DNA of 64,000 nt from Astrobacterium formosum (GCA_030848545.1 JAVDCA010000031.1:1-64000), one strand, 5' to 3'. Numbered from the stretch's first letter, positions 16,556 to 25,783 are shown. Made by a program: numbers and translations. The notes: generated by a model not told the origin, from the letters alone.

Positions 16556-18382
16556 ATGGGAGAAATCGGCTTGCGGGCATTCCGGTCGCCATGGCGGTTC
16601 ATCCTGCCGGTCGTGGCAGTATTCGCGACCATCGCCGTCGGCCCGTTCCCGCTGCGGGCGGCGGCGACGTCGATCCGCATCGGCGTGCTCGCCTTCCGGG
16701 GCGCCGCCTACAGTTCGGACGAATGGGCGGGCACCGCGCGCGCCATCGAAGCCGGAATGCCGGGCGTCGACGTGCAGGTGATCCCCCTCGACCACGCCGG
16801 CATGAACCGGATGGTGGCGGCCGGCGAGGTGGACTTCGTGATCACCAATCCGGGACACTATGTCGAGCTCGAAGTGGTGCACGGCATCAGCCGCATCGTC
16901 ACCGTCGACGCCAAGGTGCCGGTCGCATCCGCCATCGTGGTGCGGCGGGACCGCAGCGACATTCGTACCCTGACCGATCTGCGCGGCAAGCGCATCGCCA
17001 TCGTGGGGACCGACGCCTTCGGGGGATTTCAGGTCGCCTGGCGCGAGTTCGCGCAAGCCGGCCTCGATCCCTTCTCGGACTTCGCCGGTCTCGAATCCCT
17101 CGGCTTTCCCATGACCCAGGTGCTCGACGCCGTGGTTTCCAACAAGGTCGATGCCGGCATCGTGCGCGGCTGCCTGGTGGAGGACCGCGAGCGCGAGGGC
17201 GCGCTGGCCAAAGGGGCGCTGCGTATCTTGTCGCCGCGGCCGTCTCCCCTCACCCCATGCGTGGTATCGAGCCGCCTCTATCCCGACTGGCCGCTGGCAC
17301 GGCTACGCGGCACAACGCCCGAAATCGCCAAGAAGGTCGCGACCGCGCTTCTGACCTATGTGCCGGCCGACGGCACGCCCGCCTGGACGGTTCCGGTCGA
17401 CTACCAGCCGGTGCACGAATTGTTCAAGGAGATGCGCATCGGCCCCTACGAGTATCTGCGCCACGTCACCCTGACGGAGCTCGCCGCCCGCTACTGGCAC
17501 TGGCTCGCCGCCGTCATGGCCGGCTTCCTGGCGTGGATCTGGCACGTGCTCAGGGTCGAGCGGCTGGTGCGCCGCCGCACCGTCGAGCTCGCCGCCGTCA
17601 ACGCCGATCTGCGCGAGGAGATCGTCAAGCGGCGCCGGGTCGAGGAGCAGGAGGCCCTGCACCGCAAGGAGCTCGACCACGCCGCCAGGCTTTCCACGCT
17701 GGGCGAGATGGCGGGCGGGCTCGCGCACGAGCTCAACCAGCCACTTGCGGCAATCGCCAACTATGCGGACGGCTGCGAACTGCGCCTGCGCGGCGGCGAC
17801 ATCGACCGCGCCGGGCTGGTGGAGGCGACCCGCCTGATCCGCCAGCAGGCCGACCGCGCCGCCCAGGTGATCCAGAGGATGCGCGCCTTCGTGCGCAAGC
17901 GCGAGCCCGTGCACGCGCGGCTCGACGTCGACGAACTCGTGCAGGAGACCATCGAGTTCTTCGAAGGGCTCGCCCGCCGCTCCGGCGTCGTGATTGGCGT
18001 CGCGCTCGCGCCCAGCCTGCCGGCGGTCAATGGCGATCGCGTGCAGCTCCAGCAGGTGGTGCTCAATCTCCTGCAGAACGCCCTCGACGCCATGGCGGAC
18101 AACGAGCCGCGCACGCGCCGCATCGAGGTCGCGACCGGCCCGTGCGAAGTGGGAGTGTGCATTTCGGTCGCCGACCACGGCACCGGCATGCCGGCCGACG
18201 TCAAGGCGCGGCTGTTCGAACCCTTCTTCACCACCAAGCCGGACGGCCTCGGCATCGGCCTGGCGCTGTGCCGCTCGATCATCGACGAGCACGGCGGCCG
18301 GCTCACGGTCGACGACACGCCCGGCGGCGGCACGCTCATGCGGCTGTCGCTGCCGGCCGATACTGCGGAGCAAACCCCATGA
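16556..18382 (+). CDS. ttrS: Tetrathionate sensor histidine kinase TtrS (PhnD-like sensor domain)
   Basis: A 608-residue membrane sensor kinase. A hydrophobic N-terminal signal/TM (residues 15-40) precedes a PhnD/phosphonate-binding-like periplasmic domain (about 40-290, with A-A-G-E-V-D-F-V-I-T-N-P-G-H-Y). A second TM is W-L-A-A-V-M-A-G-F-L-A-W-I-W. Then come HisKA with G-L-A-H-E-L-N-Q-P-L (phospho-His about 391) and HATPase with N-L-L-Q-N-A-L-D-A-M, D-H-G-T-G-M-P and G-L-G-I-G-L-A. This architecture is that of Salmonella TtrS, which senses tetrathionate. It overlaps ttrR by four bases, and the complete reductase genes follow. The sensor domain alone could bind another anion; context makes tetrathionate the best call. 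Confidence 0.9.
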   Translation: MGEIGLRAFRSPWRFILPVVAVFATIAVGPFPLRAAATSIRIGVLAFRGAAYSSDEWAGTARAIEAGMPGVDVQVIPLDHAGMNRMVAAGEVDFVITNPGHYVELEVVHGISRIVTVDAKVPVASAIVVRRDRSDIRTLTDLRGKRIAIVGTDAFGGFQVAWREFAQAGLDPFSDFAGLESLGFPMTQVLDAVVSNKVDAGIVRGCLVEDREREGALAKGALRILSPRPSPLTPCVVSSRLYPDWPLARLRGTTPEIAKKVATALLTYVPADGTPAWTVPVDYQPVHELFKEMRIGPYEYLRHVTLTELAARYWHWLAAVMAGFLAWIWHVLRVERLVRRRTVELAAVNADLREEIVKRRRVEEQEALHRKELDHAARLSTLGEMAGGLAHELNQPLAAIANYADGCELRLRGGDIDRAGLVEATRLIRQQADRAAQVIQRMRAFVRKREPVHARLDVDELVQETIEFFEGLARRSGVVIGVALAPSLPAVNGDRVQLQQVVLNLLQNALDAMADNEPRTRRIEVATGPCEVGVCISVADHGTGMPADVKARLFEPFFTTKPDGLGIGLALCRSIIDEHGGRLTVDDTPGGGTLMRLSLPADTAEQTP

Positions 18383-18990
18383 CGGAGACGCCGGTCGTCC
18401 ATATCGTCGACGACGACGATGCCATGCGCCATTCGCTCGAATGGCTCTTGAAGCCACTCGGCCTCGAGGTCAAAACCTACGCGTCGGCGGCGAGTTTCCT
18501 GTCCAATCACGACCGCGACCGTGTCGCCTGCCTGGTCACCGACGTGCGCATGCCGGGCATGAGCGGCCTGGAACTGCACGAGGCCTTGGCCAAGGCGGGC
18601 TCGACCATGCCGGTGATCGTCATCACGGGCCACGGCGACGTGCCGATGGCAGTCCGGGCCATGCGGGCCGGCGCCATCGACTTCATCGAAAAGCCGCTCA
18701 ACAACCAGCTCCTGATCGAGCGCATCCACGAGGCGCTGCGGCTCGCCCGCGCGCGCCGCGACGAAGCCGGCCAGATCGCGCCGATCCGGGCGCGGTTTTC
18801 GGCGCTGACGGCGCGCGAACGCGAGGTCGCCTGCCTCGTCGCCGCCGGCCGGCAGAACAAGATGATCGCCCACGAGCTCGGCATCAGCCTCAAGACGGTC
18901 GAGATCCACCGCCACAACGCCATGGACAAGATGGGCGCGACGACGGGCGCCGACCTCGCCCGCATGCTGACCCTGGCGGGAGCAATTTGA
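18379..18990 (+). CDS. ttrR: Response regulator TtrR, FixJ/LuxR type
   Basis: A 203-residue regulator with a receiver domain (D-D-D-D near 11-14, phospho-acceptor D55 in V-T-D-V-R-M-P-G-M-S-G, K-P-L near 104) and a C-terminal LuxR-type helix-turn-helix (L-T-A-R-E-R-E-V-A-C-L-V-A-A-G then I-S-L-K-T-V-E-I-H-R). It starts at ATG 18379, inside the last codons of ttrS, so the two are coupled. It is the partner of TtrS and should activate ttrBCA, which begins 578 bases downstream after a perfect palindrome. Other FixJ-type regulators look alike; the neighbours decide the name. Confidence 0.92.
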   Translation: MTETPVVHIVDDDDAMRHSLEWLLKPLGLEVKTYASAASFLSNHDRDRVACLVTDVRMPGMSGLELHEALAKAGSTMPVIVITGHGDVPMAVRAMRAGAIDFIEKPLNNQLLIERIHEALRLARARRDEAGQIAPIRARFSALTAREREVACLVAAGRQNKMIAHELGISLKTVEIHRHNAMDKMGATTGADLARMLTLAGAI

Positions 18991-19163
18991 TCGGCGATCT
19001 GTCTCGAGAGTTCTGCACCGGCCTTAGGCCGTCTCGTATTGGATGAAAGTTGCCGCGTACTCGGCCTGCTCTCTCCCCCTTTGCGGGCAGGCCATCGCAT
19101 GTGGGCCTGCATCGAGGTTTCTTGTGATGTGTCTGATGCGTCGTCGCTCGCCGCAGCAGCGCT

Positions 19164-19323
19164 CCCTCTCCCCAGCGGGGAGAGGGCTGGGGTGAGGGGG
19201 CTCCGGCGGCGCGATCGTGCACGACGTCCTCCCCGGTTCCCCTCACTTGTCGTGCAGGCACGCACACCCAACTCGCTTCGCTACCCCCTCACCCCGCCCC
19301 TCTCCCCAAATGGGGAGAGGGAG
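19164..19323. repeat. Pair of inverted CTCCCC/GGGGAG intergenic repeats
   Basis: At 19164-19200 CCCTCTCCCC-AGC-GGGGAGAGGG is followed by TGAGGGGG; at 19284-19323 the order is reversed, CCCCCTCACCCC then TCTCCCC-AAA-TGGGGAGAGG. The two units face each other and can each form a hairpin, or pair with one another. They lie between ttrR and ttrB and may terminate ttrSR transcription. The rest of the 18991-19568 gap holds no gene. Confidence 0.6.
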
Positions 19324-19449
19324 AAAGGAGCGCCGTGCAAAGAAACGACGAAGCGATCCTGCGCTATCCGAACGCCCCTGGGTTTCCTCGCTCGCCATGA
19401 CCGGAGCTGCTCGCCATGACCGGAGCTAGATTTTCAAACCATCGCAAGT

Positions 19450-19467
19450 TTAGGGGTTAACCCCTAA
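19450..19467. promoter_or_regulatory. Perfect 18-bp palindrome upstream of ttrB, candidate TtrR operator
   Basis: TTAGGGGTTAACCCCTAA is a perfect 9+9 palindrome about 100 bases before the ttrB start. It is AT-rich at the tips and centre within a GC-rich region, and it is the clearest operator-like sequence ahead of ttrBCA. That TtrR binds it is inference. Confidence 0.6.
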
Positions 19468-19568
19468 GCGCCTGCGGGGAACCTCCAAATTATTCCAATG
19501 TGCCGCCGCGCGTATGGTCGTCGCGCCGCGGAGCATCGTCGTGCCCGTCGGCTTTTGGAGAGCCGCGC

Positions 19569-20303
19569 ATGGCCGACACCCGACGTGATTTCCTCGAAAA
19601 GCTCGGCATTCTGAGCGTCGGCGCCGCGGCGGCTCCGGCAACCGCGCGCGCGGCGCCGTCGCCGGCTGCATCTCCTAAGAAGCACCGCTACGCCATGGTG
19701 GTCGATATCGCCAAATGCATCGGCTGCCAGGCCTGCACGGTGTCGTGCATCTTCGAGAATGCGGTACCGCCCGACAGTTTCCGCACCATCGTGTCGACCT
19801 ACGAGGTGCAGGAGGGCGAGCGCGCCGCCATGGTGATGCTGCCACGCCTGTGCAACCACTGCGCCGAGGCGCCGTGCATTCCGGTGTGCCCGGTCGGCGC
19901 CACCTATCAACGGCCGGACGGCGTCGTCGTCGTCGATGCCGACCAGTGCGTCGGCTGCGCCTATTGCGTCCAGGCCTGTCCCTACGACGCCCGCTTCATC
20001 AATCATGCCACCCAGAAGGCCGACAAGTGCACCTTCTGCGCCCATCGCCTCGAGGCCGGCCTGCTGCCGGCCTGTGTCGAATCCTGCGTCGGCGGCGCCC
20101 GCATCTTCGGCGACCTCGAGGATCCGGGAAGCACGGTCGCCAGGCTGGTCGCCAACGGCGACGCCAAGGTGCTCAAGCCGGAGCTCGGAACCAAGCCGCA
20201 CGTCTTCTATCTGGGCCTCGACGAACGCCTCACCGGCAAGGTCGAAGGCGAGCCGACATTGTGGCGTCCGCAATCGGATCACGCACAGGAGACGCGCGCA
20301 TGA
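19569..20303 (+). CDS. ttrB: Tetrathionate reductase iron-sulfur subunit TtrB
   Basis: A 244-residue ferredoxin-like subunit with four [4Fe-4S] cysteine groups: C-I-G-C-Q-A-C-T-V-S-C from residue 50, C-N-H-C-A-E-A-P-C-I-P-V-C, C-V-G-C-A-Y-C-V-Q-A-C-P, and C-T-F-C then C-V-E-S-C. The N-terminus T-R-R-D-F-L-E-K-L-G-I-L is a Tat signal, so it is exported with the molybdenum subunit. It carries electrons from the NrfD-type TtrC to TtrA. ATG 19569 is chosen over the earlier open frame because the Tat motif begins there. Its last codons overlap ttrC (ATGA). The order B-C-A is that of Salmonella. Confidence 0.94.
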   Translation: MADTRRDFLEKLGILSVGAAAAPATARAAPSPAASPKKHRYAMVVDIAKCIGCQACTVSCIFENAVPPDSFRTIVSTYEVQEGERAAMVMLPRLCNHCAEAPCIPVCPVGATYQRPDGVVVVDADQCVGCAYCVQACPYDARFINHATQKADKCTFCAHRLEAGLLPACVESCVGGARIFGDLEDPGSTVARLVANGDAKVLKPELGTKPHVFYLGLDERLTGKVEGEPTLWRPQSDHAQETRA

Positions 20304-21409
20304 GCGTCCTCGAAGTCGTCAACGTCTCCCGCGAAGTCTCCTGGCTGCCCTGGGCCGTGCAGTACTTCTTCCTGATCGGCATCTCGGTCGCCTGCTTCGT
20401 GATGTCGCTGCCCGGATACGTGTTCGGCCGCAACGCCGGTTCGGGCAGCTTCGCTCGCCTCGCCCTGATCGGCGCCCTCGCCTGCGGCCTGGTGGCGCCG
20501 GTCGCCCTGCTCGCCGATCTTCACCAGCCCGGCCGCTTCTGGCGCTTCTACGCCCATCCCAACCTGTCGTCGTGGATGGCCTGGGGCTCCTTCTTCATCC
20601 CGGCCTATGTGGGCGGGCTTCTGGCCTATGCGTGGTCGGTGCTCAGGCCCGATTTCGCCGCCGTCGGGCGCGCGCCGGGCGCGATGGCGGCGCTCTATCG
20701 CGTGATCGCCTGCGGGGATCGCCCTTCCCCGCGCCTCGTGCGCGTCCTCGCCGCCTGGACCGCCGTGTTCGCCGTCCTGATGCTCCTCTATACCGGAATG
20801 GAGGTGATGGTGGTGCGGGCGCGGCCCTTGTGGAACACGCCGTTCCTGCCGCTGCAGTTCGCCGCTACCGCCTTCGTGGGCGCGGGCGGGCTGGTGCTGC
20901 TGCTGCAGACGGTGCTGCGCATTCCCGACGCGAGAGCCGAGCACACCGCCGGCCGCTGGATGCTCGTCGCCCTGCTCGCCACCGTGGTGCTCGGCACTGC
21001 CTGGTTCCTGACCGGCGCCTTCGGCCTCGATCGCAGCCATTCGCAGGCGCTGGCGAGCGTGTCCCATCACGAGGCGTGGAAATTCACCGCCCTGTGGCTC
21101 GGCGCCGCCACCCTGCTGCCGATCGCACTTCTGTGGTTCCGGCCGATCGGGCTCGGCTGGCTCGTCGGTCTCTTGGGCCTGCACGTCGCCTGGATGCTGC
21201 GCTGGACGGTCTTCATCGGCGGCCAGACCATCCCGAAAACCGGCGCCGGGCTCTACGCCTACCATCTGCCGCTAGGCCACGACGGCCTGCTCGGCATCGC
21301 CGGCACGCTCGGGCTGTGGCTGTTCGTCGCCATTGTGCTCACCACGCTCATTCCCGCCCCGCCCGCCCCGTCTTCGCACGCCCCCTCGGCGCTGCGGCCG
21401 GCCGCATAG
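20300..21409 (+). CDS. ttrC: Tetrathionate reductase membrane subunit TtrC (NrfD/PsrC family)
   Basis: A 369-residue integral membrane protein with about nine hydrophobic helices, of the NrfD/PsrC quinol-oxidising family. It begins V-V-N-V-S-R-E-V-S-W-L-P-W-A-V-Q-Y-F-F-L-I-G and contains the conserved P-G-R-F-W-R-F-Y and S-W-M-A-W-G-S loop. It anchors TtrAB to the periplasmic face of the membrane and oxidises quinol. The start ATG 20300 overlaps the ttrB stop; the much longer frame upstream is out-of-phase reading of ttrB. The ttrA start follows after nine bases. Confidence 0.93.
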   Translation: MSVLEVVNVSREVSWLPWAVQYFFLIGISVACFVMSLPGYVFGRNAGSGSFARLALIGALACGLVAPVALLADLHQPGRFWRFYAHPNLSSWMAWGSFFIPAYVGGLLAYAWSVLRPDFAAVGRAPGAMAALYRVIACGDRPSPRLVRVLAAWTAVFAVLMLLYTGMEVMVVRARPLWNTPFLPLQFAATAFVGAGGLVLLLQTVLRIPDARAEHTAGRWMLVALLATVVLGTAWFLTGAFGLDRSHSQALASVSHHEAWKFTALWLGAATLLPIALLWFRPIGLGWLVGLLGLHVAWMLRWTVFIGGQTIPKTGAGLYAYHLPLGHDGLLGIAGTLGLWLFVAIVLTTLIPAPPAPSSHAPSALRPAA

Positions 21410-21418
21410 GAGCTCGCC

Positions 21419-24400
21419 ATGGATCGCAGGACACTTCTCAAGGCCGGTGTGGCCGCCGGCGGACTGGCGAGCTTCGCGGCCGGCTATGCCGACACGGGAC
21501 GCAAGCTGGTCGAAGGCGCGCTCGACTCGCTCGCCCCCAAGGCCAAGGCCGCCAACATCCACGGCGCCTCGCTGGCACCCGAAGCCACGATCGACGCCGC
21601 CGGCGCGGTCGCGGTCAATCCGGACCAGCAGGTCAGCTATTCCATGTGCATGGGCTGCACCACCTATTGCGGCGTGCGCGTGCGCCTCGACAAGAAGACC
21701 GGCCGAATCCTGCGCGTCGCCGGCAATCCCTATCATCCCCTCTCCGCCGAACCGGCGCTGCCGCCCGAGACCTCGATCCGCGACAGCCTCGTCGCCGTAT
21801 CGGCCAGGGACGAGCGCGGCCTGCGCGAGCGCTCCACCGTTTGCGGCCGCGGCGCCGCCATGCTGGAGCAGATGACCAATCCGTTCCGGATCACCACGCC
21901 GCTCAAGCGCGTCGGCCCGCGCGGCGGCGGCCACTGGGTGCCGATCCCCTTCGATCAGCTCGTCAAGGAGGTGGTCGAGGGCGGCGACCTGTTCGGCGAA
22001 GGCCATGTGGACGGCCTCAAGGCCATCCGCAGCAGCGAGCCGATCGACCCGCAGAAGCCCGACCTCGGCCCCAAGGCGAACCAGCTCGCCTTCCTGTCGT
22101 CCACCAACGAGGGCCGCGAGAACTTCGCCCGCCGCTTCGTCCAGCCGGCGTTCGGATCGATCAATTTCGTCGGCCACGGCTCCTATTGCGGCGGCTCGTA
22201 CCGCTCCGGCTCCGGGGCCGCGTTCGGCAACGTCAAGCAGATGCCGCACGGCAAGCCCGACTTCGCCAATGCCGAGTTCATCATCTTCTGCGGCACGGCG
22301 GCGGCCAATGCCGGCAACCCCTACAAGCGCCAAGCCTGGCAGCTGGCGCGCGGGCGCAGCGAGGGCAAGCTCAACTACGTGGTCATCGACCCGGTGATCG
22401 GCCATTCCGACAACATGGCGGCGCAGCATCGCGGCCGCTGGATCCCGATCCGCCCCTCGACCGATGGCGCCTTCGCGATGGCGATGATCCGCTGGATCAT
22501 CGACAACGAGCGCTACGACAGGAATTTCCTGGTGCAGCCGAACCCGAAAGTCGCCAACGCCGCCGGCGAGCCGTCGTGGTCCAATGCCACCCATCTGGTC
22601 GTCGCCGAACCCGGCCATCCGCGCGAAAACTACTTCCTGCGCGGGTCCGATCTCGGGCTCACCATCGAGGGCGACAGGTACGCCGACAAGGATCCGTACG
22701 TGGTCGCCGAGCCGCACACCGGCCGGCTCATCGCCCACGACCAGGCGAGCGCGGCGGCCGAACTCCTCGTCGATGCGACCTTCGCGGTCGGCGAACGGCA
22801 GCTGCGGCTGCGCTCGTCCATGGACATCCTGCGCGAGAGCGCCCGCCGCATGACCATCGCCGACTATGCGGCGATCTGCGGCATCCCGGCCGACGTCATC
22901 GAAGGCTTAGCCCGCGAGTTCACCAGCCACGGCAAGCGAGCGGCGGTGAACACCCATGGGGGCACCATGGCGGGCAACGGCTTCTACAACGCCTTCGCGC
23001 TGGTGACGCTCAACACTTTGATCGGCAACCTCAACACCAAGGGCGGCACCATGGCGCCGGGCGGCGCCTTTCCGGCCGAAGGCAACGGCCCGCGCTACAA
23101 TCTCGCCGGCTTTCCGGGGGCGGTTGCGTTCAAGGGCACGCCGCTGTCGCGCAACATCCCTTACGAGCGATCGAGCGAATTCAAGGCCAAGAAGGACAAG
23201 GGCAAGCCCTATCCGGCCGAGCAGCCCTGGTATCCGGCCGCGCCCCAGCTCGGCACCGAATGGCTGCCGGCGGCACTGTCCGGCTATCCGTATTCGCTCA
23301 AGGCCCTGATCCTGTGGAACTGCAATCCGATCTACGGCATCCCGGGCCTGCGCGCCCAGGTCGACGCCGGCCTCAAGGATCCCAAGCGCCTGCCGCTGAT
23401 CATCGCCATCGACCCGTTCATCAATGAATCCGTCGCCTATGCGGACTATGTGATGCCCGACTCGCTGCAATACGAGAGCTGGGGATTCGCGGCGCCGTGG
23501 CACGCCGTGCCGACGCGCACCTCGACGGCGCGCTGGCCCGTCGTCGACACGCCCCACGAGAAGACCACAGCCGGCGATCCGGTCGGCATGGAGACCTTCT
23601 TCATCGCCTGCGCCAAGGCGATCGGGCTGCCGGGCTTCGGCGACAAGGCGATGAAAGATGCCGACGGCGCGACGCTCGCCCTCGACCGGCCGACCGACTG
23701 GTATCTGCGCGCGGCGGCGAACGTCGCCTTCGCGGGCCAGAAGCCGGCCCCGGACGCCACCGACGACGATCTGGCGCTTTCGGGCGTCGGGCGCTGGGCC
23801 GGTCTCCTGCAGGCGACGCTTAAGCCGGAGGAATGGCGCAAGGCCGCGCACGTGTTCACCCGCGGCGGCCGCTTCGCGCCGGCCGGCACGGCCTATGATG
23901 GCGAGCGCATGGCGACCAGGTTCCCGCGCGCCCTCAACGTCTACAACGAGCAGGTGGGCACTGCCCGCAGCGCCATCACGGGCAAGCGCCACTGCGGCGT
24001 CGCGCAATGGACCGAGCCTGCCTTCGCGGACGGCACGCCGATGCGCAAGCACTTCTCCGAACGCGACTGGCCGATGCTCGCCTGCTCGCAGAAATCGGTA
24101 CTGATGAACAGCTATTCGATCGGTCTCGATCGGCTGCGCGGTATCCACGTCGACAATCCGGTCTCCATCAATGCGGACGACGCCGCCCGTCTCGGCATCC
24201 GGAACGGCGACCGCGTGCGCGTCACCACGCCGGGCGGTTCGGCGCTCGGCACCGCGCTGGTGCGCAAGGGCGTGATGCGCGGTGTCGTCGCCGTCGAGCA
24301 CGGCTACGGCCACAAGGAACTCGGCGCCCGCGCCCATGTCATCGGCACTACGCGCCAGCCGGTCAAACCGGCGCTCGCCGCCGGCCTCAACCTCAACGAC

Positions 24401-24505
24401 CTCGGCCTCGCCGATCCGACCCGCAAGGAAGCCTCGGTCTGGCTCGACCCGGTCGCCGGCTCCTCGGTGCGCCAGGGACTGCCGGCGCGCATCGAAAAGG
24501 CCTAG
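21419..24505 (+). CDS. ttrA: Tetrathionate reductase molybdopterin subunit TtrA
   Basis: A 1028-residue catalytic subunit of the DMSO-reductase family, reducing tetrathionate to thiosulfate in the periplasm. M-D-R-R-T-L-L-K-A-G is a Tat signal. The [4Fe-4S] ligands are C77, C80, C84 (C-M-G-C-T-T-Y-C) and C142 (T-V-C-G-R-G). A candidate molybdenum ligand is C257 in G-H-G-S-Y-C-G-G-S, consistent with the cysteine-ligated TtrA group. Length matches Salmonella TtrA. It is the last gene of ttrSR-ttrBCA. Related thiosulfate- or arsenate-type enzymes are shorter and lack this sensor/regulator context, so the call is firm. No dedicated chaperone is adjacent; the TorD-family gene at 48576 belongs to the other locus. 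Confidence 0.94.
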   Translation: MDRRTLLKAGVAAGGLASFAAGYADTGRKLVEGALDSLAPKAKAANIHGASLAPEATIDAAGAVAVNPDQQVSYSMCMGCTTYCGVRVRLDKKTGRILRVAGNPYHPLSAEPALPPETSIRDSLVAVSARDERGLRERSTVCGRGAAMLEQMTNPFRITTPLKRVGPRGGGHWVPIPFDQLVKEVVEGGDLFGEGHVDGLKAIRSSEPIDPQKPDLGPKANQLAFLSSTNEGRENFARRFVQPAFGSINFVGHGSYCGGSYRSGSGAAFGNVKQMPHGKPDFANAEFIIFCGTAAANAGNPYKRQAWQLARGRSEGKLNYVVIDPVIGHSDNMAAQHRGRWIPIRPSTDGAFAMAMIRWIIDNERYDRNFLVQPNPKVANAAGEPSWSNATHLVVAEPGHPRENYFLRGSDLGLTIEGDRYADKDPYVVAEPHTGRLIAHDQASAAAELLVDATFAVGERQLRLRSSMDILRESARRMTIADYAAICGIPADVIEGLAREFTSHGKRAAVNTHGGTMAGNGFYNAFALVTLNTLIGNLNTKGGTMAPGGAFPAEGNGPRYNLAGFPGAVAFKGTPLSRNIPYERSSEFKAKKDKGKPYPAEQPWYPAAPQLGTEWLPAALSGYPYSLKALILWNCNPIYGIPGLRAQVDAGLKDPKRLPLIIAIDPFINESVAYADYVMPDSLQYESWGFAAPWHAVPTRTSTARWPVVDTPHEKTTAGDPVGMETFFIACAKAIGLPGFGDKAMKDADGATLALDRPTDWYLRAAANVAFAGQKPAPDATDDDLALSGVGRWAGLLQATLKPEEWRKAAHVFTRGGRFAPAGTAYDGERMATRFPRALNVYNEQVGTARSAITGKRHCGVAQWTEPAFADGTPMRKHFSERDWPMLACSQKSVLMNSYSIGLDRLRGIHVDNPVSINADDAARLGIRNGDRVRVTTPGGSALGTALVRKGVMRGVVAVEHGYGHKELGARAHVIGTTRQPVKPALAAGLNLNDLGLADPTRKEASVWLDPVAGSSVRQGLPARIEKA

Positions 24506-24514
24506 CCGCGCCTT

Positions 24515-24541
24515 CCGGCGAGCCGGACACCGGTCCGCCGG
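24515..24541. terminator. Candidate bidirectional terminator between ttrA and LuxR gene
   Basis: CGGAC-ACCG-GTCCG forms a short GC hairpin at 24524-24537, extended outside by CCGG at 24515 and CCGG at 24538. It lies in the 78-bp convergent gap. There is no U-run, so intrinsic termination is only possible, not shown. Confidence 0.35.
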
Positions 24542-24583
24542 AAATACACGGCGTTTGGGCGCCTCGGAGAACCGATACCCTCC

Positions 24584-25783
24584 TCACCCGTCCTCGCAAC
24601 CCATCAGCAGGCGCACGAGCTCAGCCTGGCGGCGCACGCCGGTCTTCTCAAAGATATGGGTGAGGTGCGTGCGCACGGTGGTCATGGAGATGCAGAGCCG
24701 GTCCGCCACCGCTTCCCGCCCGTCGCCCTGGAGGATCTCCAGCGCCACGTTGGCTTCCGCCGCCGTGAGGCCGAAGCGGCGACGCAGGTAGTCCTTCGTT
24801 TCGTCGGGGGTGAGGTCGAGCGCCGTCGCGGTCGAGCCGCCGATGAAGACCGCGGCCACCGCCTCGGGCTGCAGCCGCGTGCGCAGCTCGCTGCCGTTCA
24901 TCGGCAGGACATGGGCCAGCACCGGCGCCGACGCCGCGGGCCCGCTCAGCGATATGGCGAGACCGGTCTTGCCGAGCAGCGTTTCGTTGCGGGCCGCGAG
25001 GCGGATCGCCTTGCGCAGCTCCTGCGCGGCCGCCGGCGCCTTGGCGCTCAGGGTACCGCCGGTGCCCGTCACGGCGCCGCCGTTCTGCAGCATGCGCTCC
25101 GCCGAGCGGTTGGCATGCAGGATGTTGCCCTGGCCATTGGTCAACACGACGCCGCAACGCAGCGCATCGAGCGCCTCCGCCATGCGCGCCCGCTCGATGG
25201 ACCGGGCATCGAGCACGTTGCTGATGGTGACCGCGCGCCGCAGATGCGGCAGGAGAAGCATGCCGATCTCGATCTCCCGGTCGGTGACCGGGCCGTGCCG
25301 CTGGTGGCGGAAGATGACGAGTTCGGAGAAATGCAGCGGCGTATACATCAGAAAATGATGCATGAGGTCGACGATGTCGAGCGGCTTCAGGCAGTTCCGG
25401 AAGTAGAGTGATTGCGCCAGATATTCCGGCGTGAGCTCGCGCGAGGCCACGAACGGCTCGTCCAGGGAGGGTCCGCGCGCGAACCACTCGCCCAGCCGGG
25501 CATGGATTTCGGGAATGTGCTTCTGCCTCTCCTCGATCCCCGGCGCCCCCCAACCCACGTTCTTGTCGATCACCATGCGGTGGCTGCGCAGGTCGTTGAG
25601 GGAAAGGATGGCCGATGCGCCGGACATCGCTTTCGTGACCTTTTCCAGCGCCCCTTCCCAGCGCGAAGGATCGAGCGTGCAGTCGTAGATGGCGCCGATC
25701 ACATCCGAAAGAACGCGCGGCGGCACCGTCTCTGCCCGGGTGTCCGGGTCGTCCTTCCCGCTCGTGCGGCTGGAACTACGCAT
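24584..25783 (-). CDS. LuxR-family transcriptional regulator
   Basis: A 399-residue protein whose last 65 residues are a LuxR helix-turn-helix (F-G-L-T-A-A-E-A-N-V-A-L-E-I-L, then D-R-L-C-I-S-M-T-T-V-R-T-H-L-T-H-I-F-E-K-T-G). The N-terminal 330 residues look like a PAS-like sensory region (G-V-V-L-T-N-G-Q-G-N-I-L-H-A-N-R-S-A-E) with a preceding helical domain; the ligand is unknown. There is no receiver aspartate pattern. ATG 25783 is used; GTG 25807 is a possible longer start. It converges on ttrA and may or may not be related to tetrathionate use. Confidence 0.85.
   Translation of the reverse strand: MRSSSRTSGKDDPDTRAETVPPRVLSDVIGAIYDCTLDPSRWEGALEKVTKAMSGASAILSLNDLRSHRMVIDKNVGWGAPGIEERQKHIPEIHARLGEWFARGPSLDEPFVASRELTPEYLAQSLYFRNCLKPLDIVDLMHHFLMYTPLHFSELVIFRHQRHGPVTDREIEIGMLLLPHLRRAVTISNVLDARSIERARMAEALDALRCGVVLTNGQGNILHANRSAERMLQNGGAVTGTGGTLSAKAPAAAQELRKAIRLAARNETLLGKTGLAISLSGPAASAPVLAHVLPMNGSELRTRLQPEAVAAVFIGGSTATALDLTPDETKDYLRRRFGLTAAEANVALEILQGDGREAVADRLCISMTTVRTHLTHIFEKTGVRRQAELVRLLMGCEDG

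Noticed and set aside
19936-23427. An 1163-codon open frame across ttrB, ttrC and ttrA
   Set aside because: It is an out-of-phase reading of three recognised genes; the translation has no family features.
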